Shown: positions 1 through 6,906, numbered from the stretch's first letter. The stretch is DNA of 11,383 bases from Bacillota bacterium (GCA_021786135.1 JAJYNV010000357.1:1-11383), one strand, 5' to 3'. Program-made: numbers and translations. The notes: generated by a model not told the origin, from the sequence alone.

Positions 1-113
1 ACGGGCTGCGCGTGGCCGTCGCGACTTGCCTCAAGATGCAGCTCGCGCACCTCGCATCGCAGGGCCATCTCATCCACCCGCGTGCTGTGGCGACGTACAA
101 CAGCTTCATCTGA
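1..113 (+). CDS. yqeK: YqeK family HD-domain hydrolase, C-terminal end (partial)
   Basis: The window opens inside this gene; only the last 36 codons and the TGA are visible. The tail reads as a helix followed by GHLIHPRAVATYNSFI, which fits the usual YqeK C-terminus (helical segment, then an IHP motif and a short Tyr/Asn-containing end). YqeK is an HD-superfamily enzyme that hydrolyses diadenosine tetraphosphate and usually sits between nadD and rsfS. The rsfS gene immediately downstream supports the call. The HD metal-binding residues lie outside the window, so catalytic integrity cannot be judged. Confidence 0.75.
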   Translation, partial: GLRVAVATCLKMQLAHLASQGHLIHPRAVATYNSFI

Positions 114-134
114 CCTCTGGGGAGGGACGGTGCC

Positions 135-473
135 ATCGAGAGAGAGGACAGCGCAGCGCGGGCCCGGCTGGCCGCAGATGCCTGCCGTGACCGCAAGTGC
201 CCTTACGTGGTGGTCCTGGATGTGCGCGGACACACGCCGTTCGTGGACTATTTTGTGATCTGTACGACCCAGAACAGGGTGCAGTCGGAAGCGGTGGTAG
301 ATGCCCTGCAGGAGAAGCTCGGCAAGTTCCACCATCGCGAGGGGCGCCAAGGCGCCGAATGGATCCTGGTCGACTTCCGGGACATCGCGGTGCATGTGAT
401 GCTGCCGGATGCGCACCGCTTCTACGATCTCGAGCGGCTCTGGGGCGATGCCCCGCGCCTCGCGCAAGTGTAG
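135..473 (+). CDS. rsfS: Ribosome silencing factor RsfS (YbeB/iojap family), apparent ATC start
   Basis: RsfS binds ribosomal protein uL14 and blocks joining of the 30S and 50S subunits when nutrients are short. The family core is clear: VVVLDVRG, then DYFVICT, then GAEWILVDFRDIAVHVMLP and FYDLERLW. The first in-frame GTG (207) would remove the N-terminal helix that normally precedes VLDVRG. The open frame continues upstream through a good helix (AARARLAADACRDRK) with no ATG, GTG or TTG back to the yqeK stop at 111-113. An ATC codon at 135 sits about 9 bases after a GGGGAGGG ribosome binding site (119-126), giving a 112-aa protein of normal length. I therefore choose ATC. ATT/ATC starts are rare but known, for example ATT in infC. 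A sequencing error or a start at 207 remain alternatives. The gene follows yqeK by 21 bases, so it is probably in the nadD-yqeK-rsfS operon. Confidence 0.85.
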   Translation: MEREDSAARARLAADACRDRKCPYVVVLDVRGHTPFVDYFVICTTQNRVQSEAVVDALQEKLGKFHHREGRQGAEWILVDFRDIAVHVMLPDAHRFYDLERLWGDAPRLAQV

Positions 474-480
474 GGAGACA

Positions 481-519
481 GCGATGGGGCCCCGCCTGTC
501 CATGGCGGGGCCCCATCGC
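481..519. terminator. Perfect 16-bp inverted repeat between convergent rsfS and dppA
   Basis: Arms 481-496 and 504-519 are perfect reverse complements, separated by a 7-base loop (TGTCCAT). It lies 8 bases after the rsfS stop and 23 bases before the dppA stop on the opposite strand, the expected place for a shared bidirectional terminator. There is no clear T-run on either side, so it may not be a classical intrinsic terminator. Confidence 0.7.
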
Positions 520-541
520 GTCAGGGCTGTGCCCTTTGGTC

Positions 542-1354
542 TCAAACCGTGGAGGCCAGAGTGATCATGGCCCTGAATGCCCGGAAGACTTCGCGGTAGT
601 CGGGGTGACCAAAGCGCACCGCGACGGGCGAGACGCGTTCGGACCCCGGGCAGAGCGCGGCGACCTGTGCTTGCCCTGCGTGCATGAACGTGGCGATCAG
701 ATCCGGCTCCTCAGGCGGCTCGAGATGCGCTACGTCCTGGGCGCGGCAGGCCGTCTCCACCGCCTTGCGGATCGCCTCGCGCGAGCGCTCGGCGCCGAGC
801 GAGAGCGACCCGAAACGGCCGCGCGCCTCTTTGACCCGCGCGAAGTGCACGCTCGGGGAGAGGGCCGCCACCTCGCCCTCGAGCACGTCGTCGCCGCTCA
901 CGGCCGCCACAGGCACGCCGTAGGTACCGGCGAGGTAGGTGTTGAGCTCGTACTCGCCGACCGGCCTGCCGCAGAGCGTGACCTCGTGCACGACGGCGCC
1001 GCTGTAGGTGTGGGCGAGGGTGCCCGCCGCGCCCGCCCTGGCGTGATAGCCGGTGCAGACCATGAGGTCGTAGGAGCCGTCAAGCCCCTCGACCATGCTC
1101 CAGGGCTTAGGCGAGCCGTGCAGGAGGTCCGCTCGCGGATCCAGCAGCTCGAGAATCAGGTTGAGCATCTGACCGTGCGAGTCGTTGACGACGACCTGCG
1201 TGGCGCCGCCCGCAAAGGCGCCTTCTATCGCCGCGTTGACTTCCTGGGTCATCAGGCGGCAGGCCGCCTGGTAGCCCTCGGCGCCCGCGGCGGTCTGGGA
1301 CCGGCCGCTGACGCCCGCTGTACCTTCGATGTCGGCGGAAATGTAGACCCGCAC
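542..1354 (-). CDS. dppA: D-aminopeptidase, M55 family (DppA-like)
   Basis: DppA-type enzymes are zinc aminopeptidases that release D-amino acids from short peptides, typically recycling D-Ala peptides. With the chosen GTG start the protein is 270 aa and its metal-site residues fall at or beside the Bacillus subtilis DppA positions: Asp8 and Glu10 in SADIEG, His60 in NDSHGQM, His104 in CTGYHARAG and Glu134 in VGEYELN. His115 (GTLAHTYSG) matches the proposed catalytic residue. A GAGGAG ribosome binding site precedes the GTG at 1354-1352 with 8-base spacing. The frame stays open upstream, but that extension (PVRVEKRGDGE) is unlike the family. The gene is convergent with rsfS and divergent from the alcohol dehydrogenase. 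No dpp transporter genes are nearby. Confidence 0.93.
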   Translation of the reverse strand: MRVYISADIEGTAGVSGRSQTAAGAEGYQAACRLMTQEVNAAIEGAFAGGATQVVVNDSHGQMLNLILELLDPRADLLHGSPKPWSMVEGLDGSYDLMVCTGYHARAGAAGTLAHTYSGAVVHEVTLCGRPVGEYELNTYLAGTYGVPVAAVSGDDVLEGEVAALSPSVHFARVKEARGRFGSLSLGAERSREAIRKAVETACRAQDVAHLEPPEEPDLIATFMHAGQAQVAALCPGSERVSPVAVRFGHPDYREVFRAFRAMITLASTV

Positions 1355-1432
1355 CTCGCCATCTCCTCGCTTCTCGACCCGGACGGGCCAAATAGAACTC
1401 TCAGCGTCTTCGCGCCGGACGGCTCTCCTTCC

Positions 1433-1464
1433 TTGCGCCAAGGGACGTTGCGCCGCCAAGGGAC
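1433..1464. repeat. Imperfect tandem repeat upstream of the alcohol dehydrogenase
   Basis: TTGCGCCAAGGGAC (1433-1446) is followed two bases later by TTGCGCCGCCAAGGGAC (1448-1464), the same word with a 3-base insertion. It lies in the divergent dppA/adh promoter region. It could be a slippage duplication or a pair of regulator half-sites; nothing in the sequence decides. Confidence 0.45.
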
Positions 1465-1474
1465 ACGAGGCACC

Positions 1475-2539
1475 ATGGAGCCGGCACAAGAACTATCGTG
1501 CGATGAAGGAAGTGTTCCTTTGCGCGCTTGGCTGCTCGAAAGGCCGGCCGAGGTGGCCCTCTCCGGCCAGACACGGGGACCGCTTGTCCTGCGCGATGTC
1601 CAGACGCCCCAGCCGGGCCCGGGCGAGGTGCGACTGAGGGTCGATGCCTGCGGTGTCTGCCATACCGATCTGCACACGGCCGAGGGCGATCTCGACCTGC
1701 CGCGACTGCCGATCATTCCCGGCCACCAAGTGGTGGGCACAGTCGATGCGGTCGGGGAAGGCGTCACGGACGTCTCGGCAGGGATGCGCGTCGGTGCCTA
1801 CTGGCTGCGCAAGGCGTGCGGCGTCTGTCCCGCCTGCCTGCGCGGCGAGGAGAATCTCTGCGAGCAGGCGGAGTTCAACGGGCTTCACCGCCATGGCGGC
1901 TACGCCGAGTGGATGACCGTACCCGCCGCCTACACCGTACCGATCCCGGACCGAATGGAGAGCCATGCGGCGGCGCCCCTGCTCTGCGCGGGGGTGATCG
2001 GCTACCGGTCGCTGCGACTGGCGGACTTCCAGCCGGGCCGGCGGGTGGCGCTCTTTGGTTTTGGCGCGTCGGCGCATCTTGTGCTGCAGCTCGCCCTGCG
2101 CCAGGAGGCGGAGGTCTTCGTGTTCACGCGCGGAGCATCGCATCGGCGTCTCGCGCTCGAATTGGGCGCGAGATGGGCCGGCATGCCAGGCGACGACGCG
2201 CCGTCGCTTGCCGATAGCGCGGTGACGTTCGCTCCCGCAGGCTCTGTGGTGCCGCAAGCGCTTCGGGCCGTTCGCCCGGGAGGCACGGTGGCGATCAATG
2301 CCGTGCACATGACTGACATCCCCGCCATGCCGTACACCCTGCTCTACGGAGAACGCACCCTGCGCAGTGTCGCGAACCTGACGGCTCAGGACGCCCGCGA
2401 GTTCATCGCGCTTGCCGATCGACTCGACATACGAGCGGAATTCACCACCTATCCCTTTGCAACGGCCAATGAGGCGCTGCGCGACATGAAGGCAAGTCAG
2501 TTGGATGGCGCGGCTGTTCTCGACGTTCGTCACGATTGA
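1475..2539 (+). CDS. Zinc-dependent alcohol dehydrogenase family protein
   Basis: A medium-chain zinc dehydrogenase that oxidises an alcohol or reduces an aldehyde with NAD(P); the substrate cannot be read from sequence. Residue numbers are for the ATG start (354 aa). Catalytic zinc ligands are Cys62 (GVCHTDLH), His84 (IPGHQVVG) and Cys171 (LLCAGVIGY). Structural zinc ligands are Cys115, 118, 121 and 129 (ACGVCPACLRGEENLC). The Rossmann nucleotide loop is FGFGASAH (194-201). The usual Glu after the catalytic His (GHE) is Gln85 here. Sequence features match the subfamily often annotated as adh_fam_2. Start choice is uncertain: the ATG at 1475 has a weak GAGG site, whereas a TTG at 1520 has an AAGGAAG site 7 bases upstream and begins at the conserved LRAWLLE, giving 339 aa. 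The upstream region holds an imperfect tandem repeat. Confidence 0.92.
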   Translation: MEPAQELSCDEGSVPLRAWLLERPAEVALSGQTRGPLVLRDVQTPQPGPGEVRLRVDACGVCHTDLHTAEGDLDLPRLPIIPGHQVVGTVDAVGEGVTDVSAGMRVGAYWLRKACGVCPACLRGEENLCEQAEFNGLHRHGGYAEWMTVPAAYTVPIPDRMESHAAAPLLCAGVIGYRSLRLADFQPGRRVALFGFGASAHLVLQLALRQEAEVFVFTRGASHRRLALELGARWAGMPGDDAPSLADSAVTFAPAGSVVPQALRAVRPGGTVAINAVHMTDIPAMPYTLLYGERTLRSVANLTAQDAREFIALADRLDIRAEFTTYPFATANEALRDMKASQLDGAAVLDVRHD

Positions 2540-2568
2540 ACTCAGGTGTCATGGCGCGGCTGCATCGC

Positions 2569-2597
2569 TTGACCGGCCGGGGGCCTTCGAGTATAGT
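2569..2597 (+). promoter_or_regulatory. Sigma-70 promoter for tRNA-Ala
   Basis: A -35 box TTGACC (2569-2574) and a -10 box TATAGT (2592-2597), each five of six to consensus, are separated by exactly 17 bases. Transcription should begin near 2604, about 40 bases before the mature tRNA 5' end. The promoter is chromosomal and stays attached to the tRNA after integration of the element. Confidence 0.85.
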
Positions 2598-2643
2598 GAC
2601 AAACGTGCCCGATGCGCCGAGCGTGGAGCAGGGCGCGCTTTTC

Positions 2644-2720
<77 letters not shown>

Positions 2721-2725
2721 GTTGA

Positions 2726-2787
2726 AACCCGCCCCAGGAGCGGGTTACAGAGAAACCGCCAGGAAGAACCTGGCGGTTTCTCTGTAA
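2726..2787. terminator. Double hairpin between tRNA-Ala and int
   Basis: A 7-bp hairpin (AACCCGC 2726-2732 with GCGGGTT 2740-2746) overlaps by two bases a much stronger one: a perfect 19-bp inverted repeat, 2745-2763 with 2769-2787, around the loop AAGAA. It can terminate the tRNA transcript from the left and the int transcript from the right. Because it lies on the element side of the attL core, the element carries its own replacement terminator for the tRNA gene it splits. Confidence 0.75.
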
Positions 2788-2800
2788 CCTAAAGCTGATT

Positions 2801-2822
2801 CGCTGTGAATTCGCTGTGAATT
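2801..2822 (+). repeat. Left arm-type integrase sites (2 x CGCTGTGAATT)
   Basis: Two perfect tandem copies of the 11-mer CGCTGTGAATT (2801-2811, 2812-2822) lie between the attL hairpin and the int stop codon. The same CGCTGTGAAT word occurs twice, again with 11-bp period and in the same orientation, near the other end of the element (11193-11213). Paired repeats next to both att cores are typical of the arm sites bound by the N-terminal domain of lambda-type integrases. Confidence 0.75.
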
Positions 2823-2833
2823 CTTTCGACGGC

Positions 2834-3961
2834 CTATTCGTGCGGCTTAGCATCTTTGCGGCGGGCAAGGTAACGGTCCAGGGCGTCGGTTGCATCGCGA
2901 TCGGCTTCGGGCAGCAGGTGTCCGTACTGGTCGAGCGTGAAGCTGAACTTCGTGTGGCCGATCCGCTTCGAGATGAGTTCCAGGGGGACGCCTGCCGCTA
3001 CGTTCAGGCTGACGTTGGTGTGCCGCAGCGAGTACAACGGCAGGTTGTCCGCTAGCCCGGCGCGCCGCCGGAACTTTCTGAAGTCGCGAGCTACGTTCTT
3101 CCTGTCCAGCGGGCCGCCTCGCGCGGTCGCGAAGACGTAGCCCTCCGGATTCCGCCAGGGGGTGCCACTCGCCAGCGCCGCCTTACGGTCGGCGAACTGC
3201 ATGTCCCGCTGCGCCTGCAAGGCGTCGAGCGCTGGACGGGGCAAGGTCACCGTACGCAGCCCCGCCTTCGTCTTGCTCTTACGCACCGACAACGTGCCCT
3301 TGTCGAGATCGACGTCTTGCCAGCACAGGGCGACAAGTTCCCCCGGTCGCAAGCCGGTGTACGCAGCGAAGGGCACGAGGTTCTTGATCCGGGTCCCGGC
3401 GACTTCGCTCATGAGCAGGGCAAACTCCTCTTCTGAGAAGGCCCCGCGCTTCTGTGGTTCGTACTTTGGCGCCGGTACGCGGTCGCAGACGTTCGTGCTG
3501 AGCGTGCCGTCTTTGACGGCCGCCCCCAGGGCGATCCGCAGAACATTGCGGGCGTTGGCGGCGGTCCTCGCGTGCCCCGTCGCAAGGATGCCGTCGACCA
3601 TACGCCGGACGGCGGCGGGGGGAAGGTCGCGCAGGGCAATGGTGCCCAGCGCCGGGATGATGTAGAGCCTGATGGCGGTCTCGTAACTCTCGATCGTGCT
3701 GGGCCTGAGCCCTTCCCTCTCCTTTCGCTCCAGCCAGCGGGGGAGGTAGTCTTTCAGCGGCTCCTTGCTTGGCTGCACAAAGTTGCGCGCATCCTCCTCC
3801 GCGCGCCGCTTACGATCCTTCGCCCAGGCGACGGCCTCCGCTTTCGTGTCGAACGTCGCGGAGTCACGAAGATAGCGCGTCTTCCCGGTCTTTGGGTCAA
3901 TCTCTTGACCGATGTTCACCTGCGACTGCCAACCGCCCGTCTTGCGCTTGGTAATGCTCAC
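2834..3961 (-). CDS. int: Tyrosine recombinase / site-specific integrase
   Basis: A 375-aa phage-type integrase that recombines the attP of the element with tRNA-Ala. Residues about 1-60 form an arm-binding domain (GGWQSQVNIG...RYLRDSATFDTKAEAVAWA), 65-160 the SAM-like core-binding domain, and 170-365 the catalytic domain. Catalytic residues seen: Arg205 (AAYTGLRPGEL), Lys230/232 (SKTK), Arg313 (SLRHTN), His336 (RIGHT) and nucleophile Tyr346 (LDQYGHLLPE). The box II position that is commonly His is Tyr310, a substitution I believe also occurs in other integrases of this type. The start is GTG at 3961, overlapping the upstream HTH stop as GTGA, so translation is probably coupled. The 3' end of the gene faces attL. 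Confidence 0.95.
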   Translation of the reverse strand: MSITKRKTGGWQSQVNIGQEIDPKTGKTRYLRDSATFDTKAEAVAWAKDRKRRAEEDARNFVQPSKEPLKDYLPRWLERKEREGLRPSTIESYETAIRLYIIPALGTIALRDLPPAAVRRMVDGILATGHARTAANARNVLRIALGAAVKDGTLSTNVCDRVPAPKYEPQKRGAFSEEEFALLMSEVAGTRIKNLVPFAAYTGLRPGELVALCWQDVDLDKGTLSVRKSKTKAGLRTVTLPRPALDALQAQRDMQFADRKAALASGTPWRNPEGYVFATARGGPLDRKNVARDFRKFRRRAGLADNLPLYSLRHTNVSLNVAAGVPLELISKRIGHTKFSFTLDQYGHLLPEADRDATDALDRYLARRKDAKPHE

Positions 3962-4230
3962 TCGTCGCCCTCCTTCCGCCGGAGGAACCGGCCCACGCTG
4001 GCGGGATCGACGCCCAGCAGGCGAGCCGCCTCCCGCTTCGACAGCCGACCGGCCTCGATCTCTGGCCGCAGCTCAAACCAGCGCCTGCGAAACTCCGGGT
4101 CGGACATGAGCCTCGGCCGCCCGCCCTTCGCGACGGTGGCGATCCAACCGCGCTCCTTCGCCAGCCGGAGCGCTTCCGCAACCGCCGCCTCATCACCCTT
4201 GGCCGGGATCACCACGATCCGCAACCTCAT
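3958..4230 (-). CDS. Small HTH DNA-binding protein (resolvase-type HTH), upstream of int
   Basis: A 90-aa basic protein. Residues 36-42 carry a KGGRPRL patch, and 60-86 read GRLSKREAARLLGVDPASVGRFLRR, a helix-turn-helix like the C-terminal HTH of serine resolvases and invertases. No catalytic recombinase domain is present. It overlaps int by 4 bases (GTGA) and shares its promoter, so it may be a regulator or directionality factor for integration; that role is an inference. Start is uncertain: the ATG at 4230 lies directly against its only Shine-Dalgarno-like sequence, whereas a TTG at 4224 (88 aa, beginning LRIVVIPAKG) has GAGGTG at ideal 6-base spacing. The predicted transcript would start near 4240. 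Confidence 0.8.
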   Translation of the reverse strand: MRLRIVVIPAKGDEAAVAEALRLAKERGWIATVAKGGRPRLMSDPEFRRRWFELRPEIEAGRLSKREAARLLGVDPASVGRFLRRKEGDE

Positions 4231-4236
4231 CACCTC

Positions 4237-4254
4237 AGCAAAACCTATTTTGCT
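4237..4254. promoter_or_regulatory. Inverted repeat operator candidate over the hth-int promoter
   Basis: AGCAAAA (4237-4243) and TTTTGCT (4248-4254) form a perfect 7-bp inverted repeat with a 4-base centre (CCTA). It covers the predicted -10 box and transcription start of the int operon. The position suggests repression, possibly by the adjacent HTH protein or the XRE regulator. It is not a terminator, since it lies upstream of the genes. Confidence 0.55.
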
Positions 4255-4275
4255 ACGCCATGGGCACGGCGTCAA
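4247..4275 (-). promoter_or_regulatory. Promoter of the hth-int operon
   Basis: On the minus strand a -35 box TTGACG (4275-4270) and a -10 box CAAAAT (4252-4247) have exactly 17 bases between them. Transcription would start near 4240, leaving a leader of only about 10-16 nt before the HTH start. The -10 box is only four of six to consensus, consistent with a weak or regulated promoter. Confidence 0.6.
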
Positions 4276-4360
4276 TAGGGTTCCCACCGGCCCGTAGCGG
4301 GGCTGATCAGTGATCGGGCGAGATAGCGGAGGCTCCCTCCCCACCCCGTCCGACCTGACG

Positions 4361-4380
4361 CTATGCAACAAGCCGCATAG
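4361..4380. repeat. Short inverted repeat in the ATPase-hth intergenic region
   Basis: CTATGC (4361-4366) and GCATAG (4375-4380) form a 6-bp stem with an 8-base loop. It lies upstream of the int promoter. It may be a regulator site or simply chance; at this length it has little weight alone. Confidence 0.3.
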
Positions 4381-4425
4381 AACCATGGCAGTAACTGGCA
4401 TGTCGCTGGAAACTGGAACGAGGGC

Positions 4426-4510
4426 GAGGAGAGGGGAAGGGGAGAGGGAAGAAGGGGGAAGGGCTATAGGTTGGGGGTTATTGGGAGAGGGGTTGAGGAG
4501 AGGAGTGGGA
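4426..4510 (+). other. G-rich polypurine tract (G-quadruplex/triplex-prone)
   Basis: Positions 4426-4463 are 38 consecutive purines with five runs of three or more G. Further G runs continue to about 4510 (GGGGG at 4473, GGG at 4483, GGGG at 4489). The composition is unlike the surrounding coding DNA. The tract fills the gap between the stop of the 622-aa ATPase (4512) and the int promoter region. The G-rich strand is the template for leftward transcription, so a G-quadruplex or triplex here could stop RNA polymerase reading from the ATPase gene into hth-int. Confidence 0.6.
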
Positions 4511-4511
4511 G

Positions 4512-6380
4512 TCAGGTCACGCGCGCCGTCGGAAGGGATCTGCGCAGCGCCTGTGGCGCGAGGCGCAAGCGCAAGGTGCTCGCCAGGCCGCGCGCGGCCG
4601 TCTCCGGCGTGCCATCGCCGAGGGCATCCTCCAGTGCGGCCATGCGATCGCGGCGCGCTTCGGGTGACATCGCGCGCTGGACTTGCCACAGCGCGGCGTC
4701 GGGGCGTTCCCAACGGTCCAACTCCTCGCTGGCCCGCAGCTCGCGCTCTGCCGCCTGCCAGCCGAGGGCGTAGCCGAGGCGTCGTCCCTCGGTTTGGCCC
4801 GCCCGGTAGCAGCGGTGCAGTTCGCTGTCCCCGTAGGCGCGCGCCGCCGCCAGGTCGCGTGGCAGCGCAAGCTCGCCGAGCACGAGGCGCAGGACTTCGC
4901 GCGATCCAGGCAGATCCATGTCGCCGGGCTTCGGCGGGCGCCCCCTGCGCGGCGCGGTGCAGGCTGCGTAGCCGTCGCGGAACGCGGCGTCGAACTCGCG
5001 GCCAAGGCCCTCGGCGCATGCTTGGAGGAGCATCGGCAAGCCCAGTGCGTCCGACTCCCGCGCTTCGTCCTCCGCGTCTTCCGGGTCGCCCTGGGGCGCG
5101 CCGGGTAAGGGCGGTGCTTCCGCTGCCTCCCGCGCTAAGAGGGGGGCCAGGGCCTCGGCGAAGCCCGCCTGCGCTTGGCCCAACGTCGCGGCGCAGGCGA
5201 GGTAGTCGAGCGCCACCTGTACGAGTGCCTGCCACAGGCCAACCCTGAGCAGCGGCACGAGCCCCAGCGCGCACTTCGCGATGTAGCGGGCGTCGAAGAG
5301 ACTGGCGCCGTGCCGCGTGAGCCATGGCGCGACAAGCTCCTCCAGGCGTCGTTCGCCTTCCGCCCCCACGGCGCGCACCGGCGGGCGCAACGCCGCCAGA
5401 TCCAGGCGAGGCAGTTCCCGCGCGAAGAGCGCCCGCGCCGCCTCGCTCACCGCGCGGCGCGTGGCAATGCCGTTCGTGTCGAGCACGAAGGAGCGCCGCA
5501 GGTAGGCGGGATGCAGCCAGGGCGGCAGTTCCTCGGCGTTGAAGGTGACAAGCGGGGCAGCACGCATCGCGAAACGGACGCCCTCCAGCTCAAGCCCCGC
5601 GTCCCCCTGCAGCAGGAGCAGCAGGTCCCGCCGCAGGTTGCCAGACGCCTTGTCCGCCTCGTCCAGCACGAGCACCGGACCGCGCAGGTAGCGCGAAGGA
5701 TCGAAGCCGACGGCGCCCCGCGCGATCGTACGGCGGCCGAGCAGGCTGCGCGCGGTCTCGCGCCCGATCACGCGCACCGCAGCCGCCTCGCTCTGGCCGA
5801 AGAGGCGCGCCGCGATCGCGCCGAGCGCCGTCTTGAAGGCGCCCGTCTCACCGAAGACGATGGCGGCTGGCCACCCGTCCGTTAGCTGCTGCGCCAGGTG
5901 ATACCGGGCAACCGCCGCGCCGAGGTAGAGGCGCAGGAAGCCGCGATGGGCGTCGCTGGGCAAGGATGCCAGGACAACCGCTAGCGGACTGTCCATTGCG
6001 GAGGGCCACCCGACTTCGCCGGAACTGCCCTCGGAAATGCCGGAAGACACAGCTGGGAAGAGCTTGGGGCCTCGGCGCAAGAGCCTCCCTTCACCGAGGA
6101 GGCGCGCAACGGCGCGCTCCACCCTGCGGCGGTGCGCGCCGAGTTCCGCCGCAAGCTCGGCTACCGTTGCGCCAGGTCGCGCGTCCAGGGCGGCCACGAC
6201 GCTGCCCACGAACCCCGCATGGGCGGCCTGGGCCGCACGCGCAGCGCCACGCACCTTGCTGCGTAGCGCCGCGCCATCCATACCCTGTAGCGTGGCCGCC
6301 CACGCGACTGGTGTAGGCGCAGGTGCGCACTCTGCAGGAAAGTGCCTGCCAAGCCTGGGTCCGTCACGGCGATAGCGCAT
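4512..6380 (-). CDS. Winged-helix AAA+ ATPase of unknown function
   Basis: A 622-aa protein that I do not recognise as a named family. Residues about 55-110 look like a winged helix (TVAELAAELGAHRRRVERAVARLL). The ATPase core follows: P-loop GETGAFKT (177-184), Walker B VLVLDEAD (236-243), a sensor-1-like Asn281 (VTFNAEE) and arginine-finger candidates Arg295/296 (YLRRSF). The P-loop has Phe where the last Gly of GxxGxGK[ST] is expected. Residues 426-442 are acidic, and an AT-hook-like RRGRPPKPG lies at 478-486. The start ATG 6380 has AGGTGA with 5-base spacing; GTG 6389, ATG 6386 and ATG 6281 are alternatives. It is apparently transcribed alone. A DNA-acting helicase, helicase loader or defence ATPase are all possible; I cannot choose between them. 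Confidence 0.85.
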   Translation of the reverse strand: MRYRRDGPRLGRHFPAECAPAPTPVAWAATLQGMDGAALRSKVRGAARAAQAAHAGFVGSVVAALDARPGATVAELAAELGAHRRRVERAVARLLGEGRLLRRGPKLFPAVSSGISEGSSGEVGWPSAMDSPLAVVLASLPSDAHRGFLRLYLGAAVARYHLAQQLTDGWPAAIVFGETGAFKTALGAIAARLFGQSEAAAVRVIGRETARSLLGRRTIARGAVGFDPSRYLRGPVLVLDEADKASGNLRRDLLLLLQGDAGLELEGVRFAMRAAPLVTFNAEELPPWLHPAYLRRSFVLDTNGIATRRAVSEAARALFARELPRLDLAALRPPVRAVGAEGERRLEELVAPWLTRHGASLFDARYIAKCALGLVPLLRVGLWQALVQVALDYLACAATLGQAQAGFAEALAPLLAREAAEAPPLPGAPQGDPEDAEDEARESDALGLPMLLQACAEGLGREFDAAFRDGYAACTAPRRGRPPKPGDMDLPGSREVLRLVLGELALPRDLAAARAYGDSELHRCYRAGQTEGRRLGYALGWQAAERELRASEELDRWERPDAALWQVQRAMSPEARRDRMAALEDALGDGTPETAARGLASTLRLRLAPQALRRSLPTARVT

Positions 6381-6591
6381 GTACATCACCTAGGCCAAGT
6401 TTCGCACTGTCGCGGAGTCGGCGCACACTGACGAGGCAGCCACTACCAAACGCTAGGACGGCGCCCCGGGGTCGCCCTGGCGCTGTCGCCGATTTGCGCT
6501 GTCGGCCGCGACTAGTGGAACCGGTCGCATGAGGACGCAAGTCCAAGCGCCGTCACTTTTTGCGCGAAAAGCTAGCCAGAAGCCCCGCTCC

Positions 6592-6906
6592 TCAGGATAG
6601 CGACGCTTCCGGAGCATCGTCCTGTTCCTCAACGATGCGGATTTCCACGAAGCGTGCATCCTCGGGGACGCCGCTCCCACTCAAAGCGGTGCGCATGGCC
6701 ACCGTCGCGATGTGTACGGCCTCAAGCGCATCCCGTGCGCTCACGCAGAATGTCGCACTGAGAACACAAGTTCGGGTGTTCTGACCCGTGACTGGCGCAG
6801 CCACCAGACCATCCAGGCGCTCAAGCGCCGTGAGCAGCCGGTCCCCCAATTCCTCGTCCGCAGCGAGGGCGCCCACCTGAGCGCCCAGGTCCACCGTGTA
6901 TTCCAT
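6592..6906 (-). CDS. Hypothetical 104-aa protein, last gene of the zinc-finger operon
   Basis: I do not recognise the family. The sequence suggests a small alpha/beta fold: helices in residues 10-35, a strand TRTCVLSATFCVSA (45-58), a long helix DALEAVHIATVAMRTALSG (59-77), a strand RFVEIRIVEE (85-94), then an acidic tail. The ATG at 6906 overlaps the stop of the upstream zinc-finger gene by one base (TAATG), so translation is coupled and the two proteins probably act together. The frame stays open far upstream, but that extension only reads across the zinc-finger gene in another frame. About 200 bases without a gene separate its stop from the 622-aa ATPase start. Confidence 0.8.
   Translation of the reverse strand: MEYTVDLGAQVGALAADEELGDRLLTALERLDGLVAAPVTGQNTRTCVLSATFCVSARDALEAVHIATVAMRTALSGSGVPEDARFVEIRIVEEQDDAPEASLS

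Noticed and set aside
1493..2533. 346-aa minus-strand open frame antisense to the alcohol dehydrogenase
   Set aside because: No domain features, and it is the opposite strand of a gene with intact zinc ligands and Rossmann loop.
197..2539. 780-aa plus-strand open frame ending in the alcohol dehydrogenase
   Set aside because: Only the part from 1475 or 1520 has dehydrogenase features. The upstream part is antisense to dppA and overlaps rsfS in another frame; it is open because of high GC.
3958..5325. 455-aa minus-strand open frame containing the small HTH protein
   Set aside because: Only the last 90 codons look like a protein. The rest crosses the pyrimidine-rich intergenic tract and runs in a shifted frame through the AAA+ ATPase gene.
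6390..6591. Promoter or small gene between the 104-aa gene and the 622-aa ATPase
   Set aside because: No convincing -35/-10 pair or ribosome binding site with a plausible protein; only a weak CTTTT/AAAAG inverted repeat near 6557-6572, too short to call.
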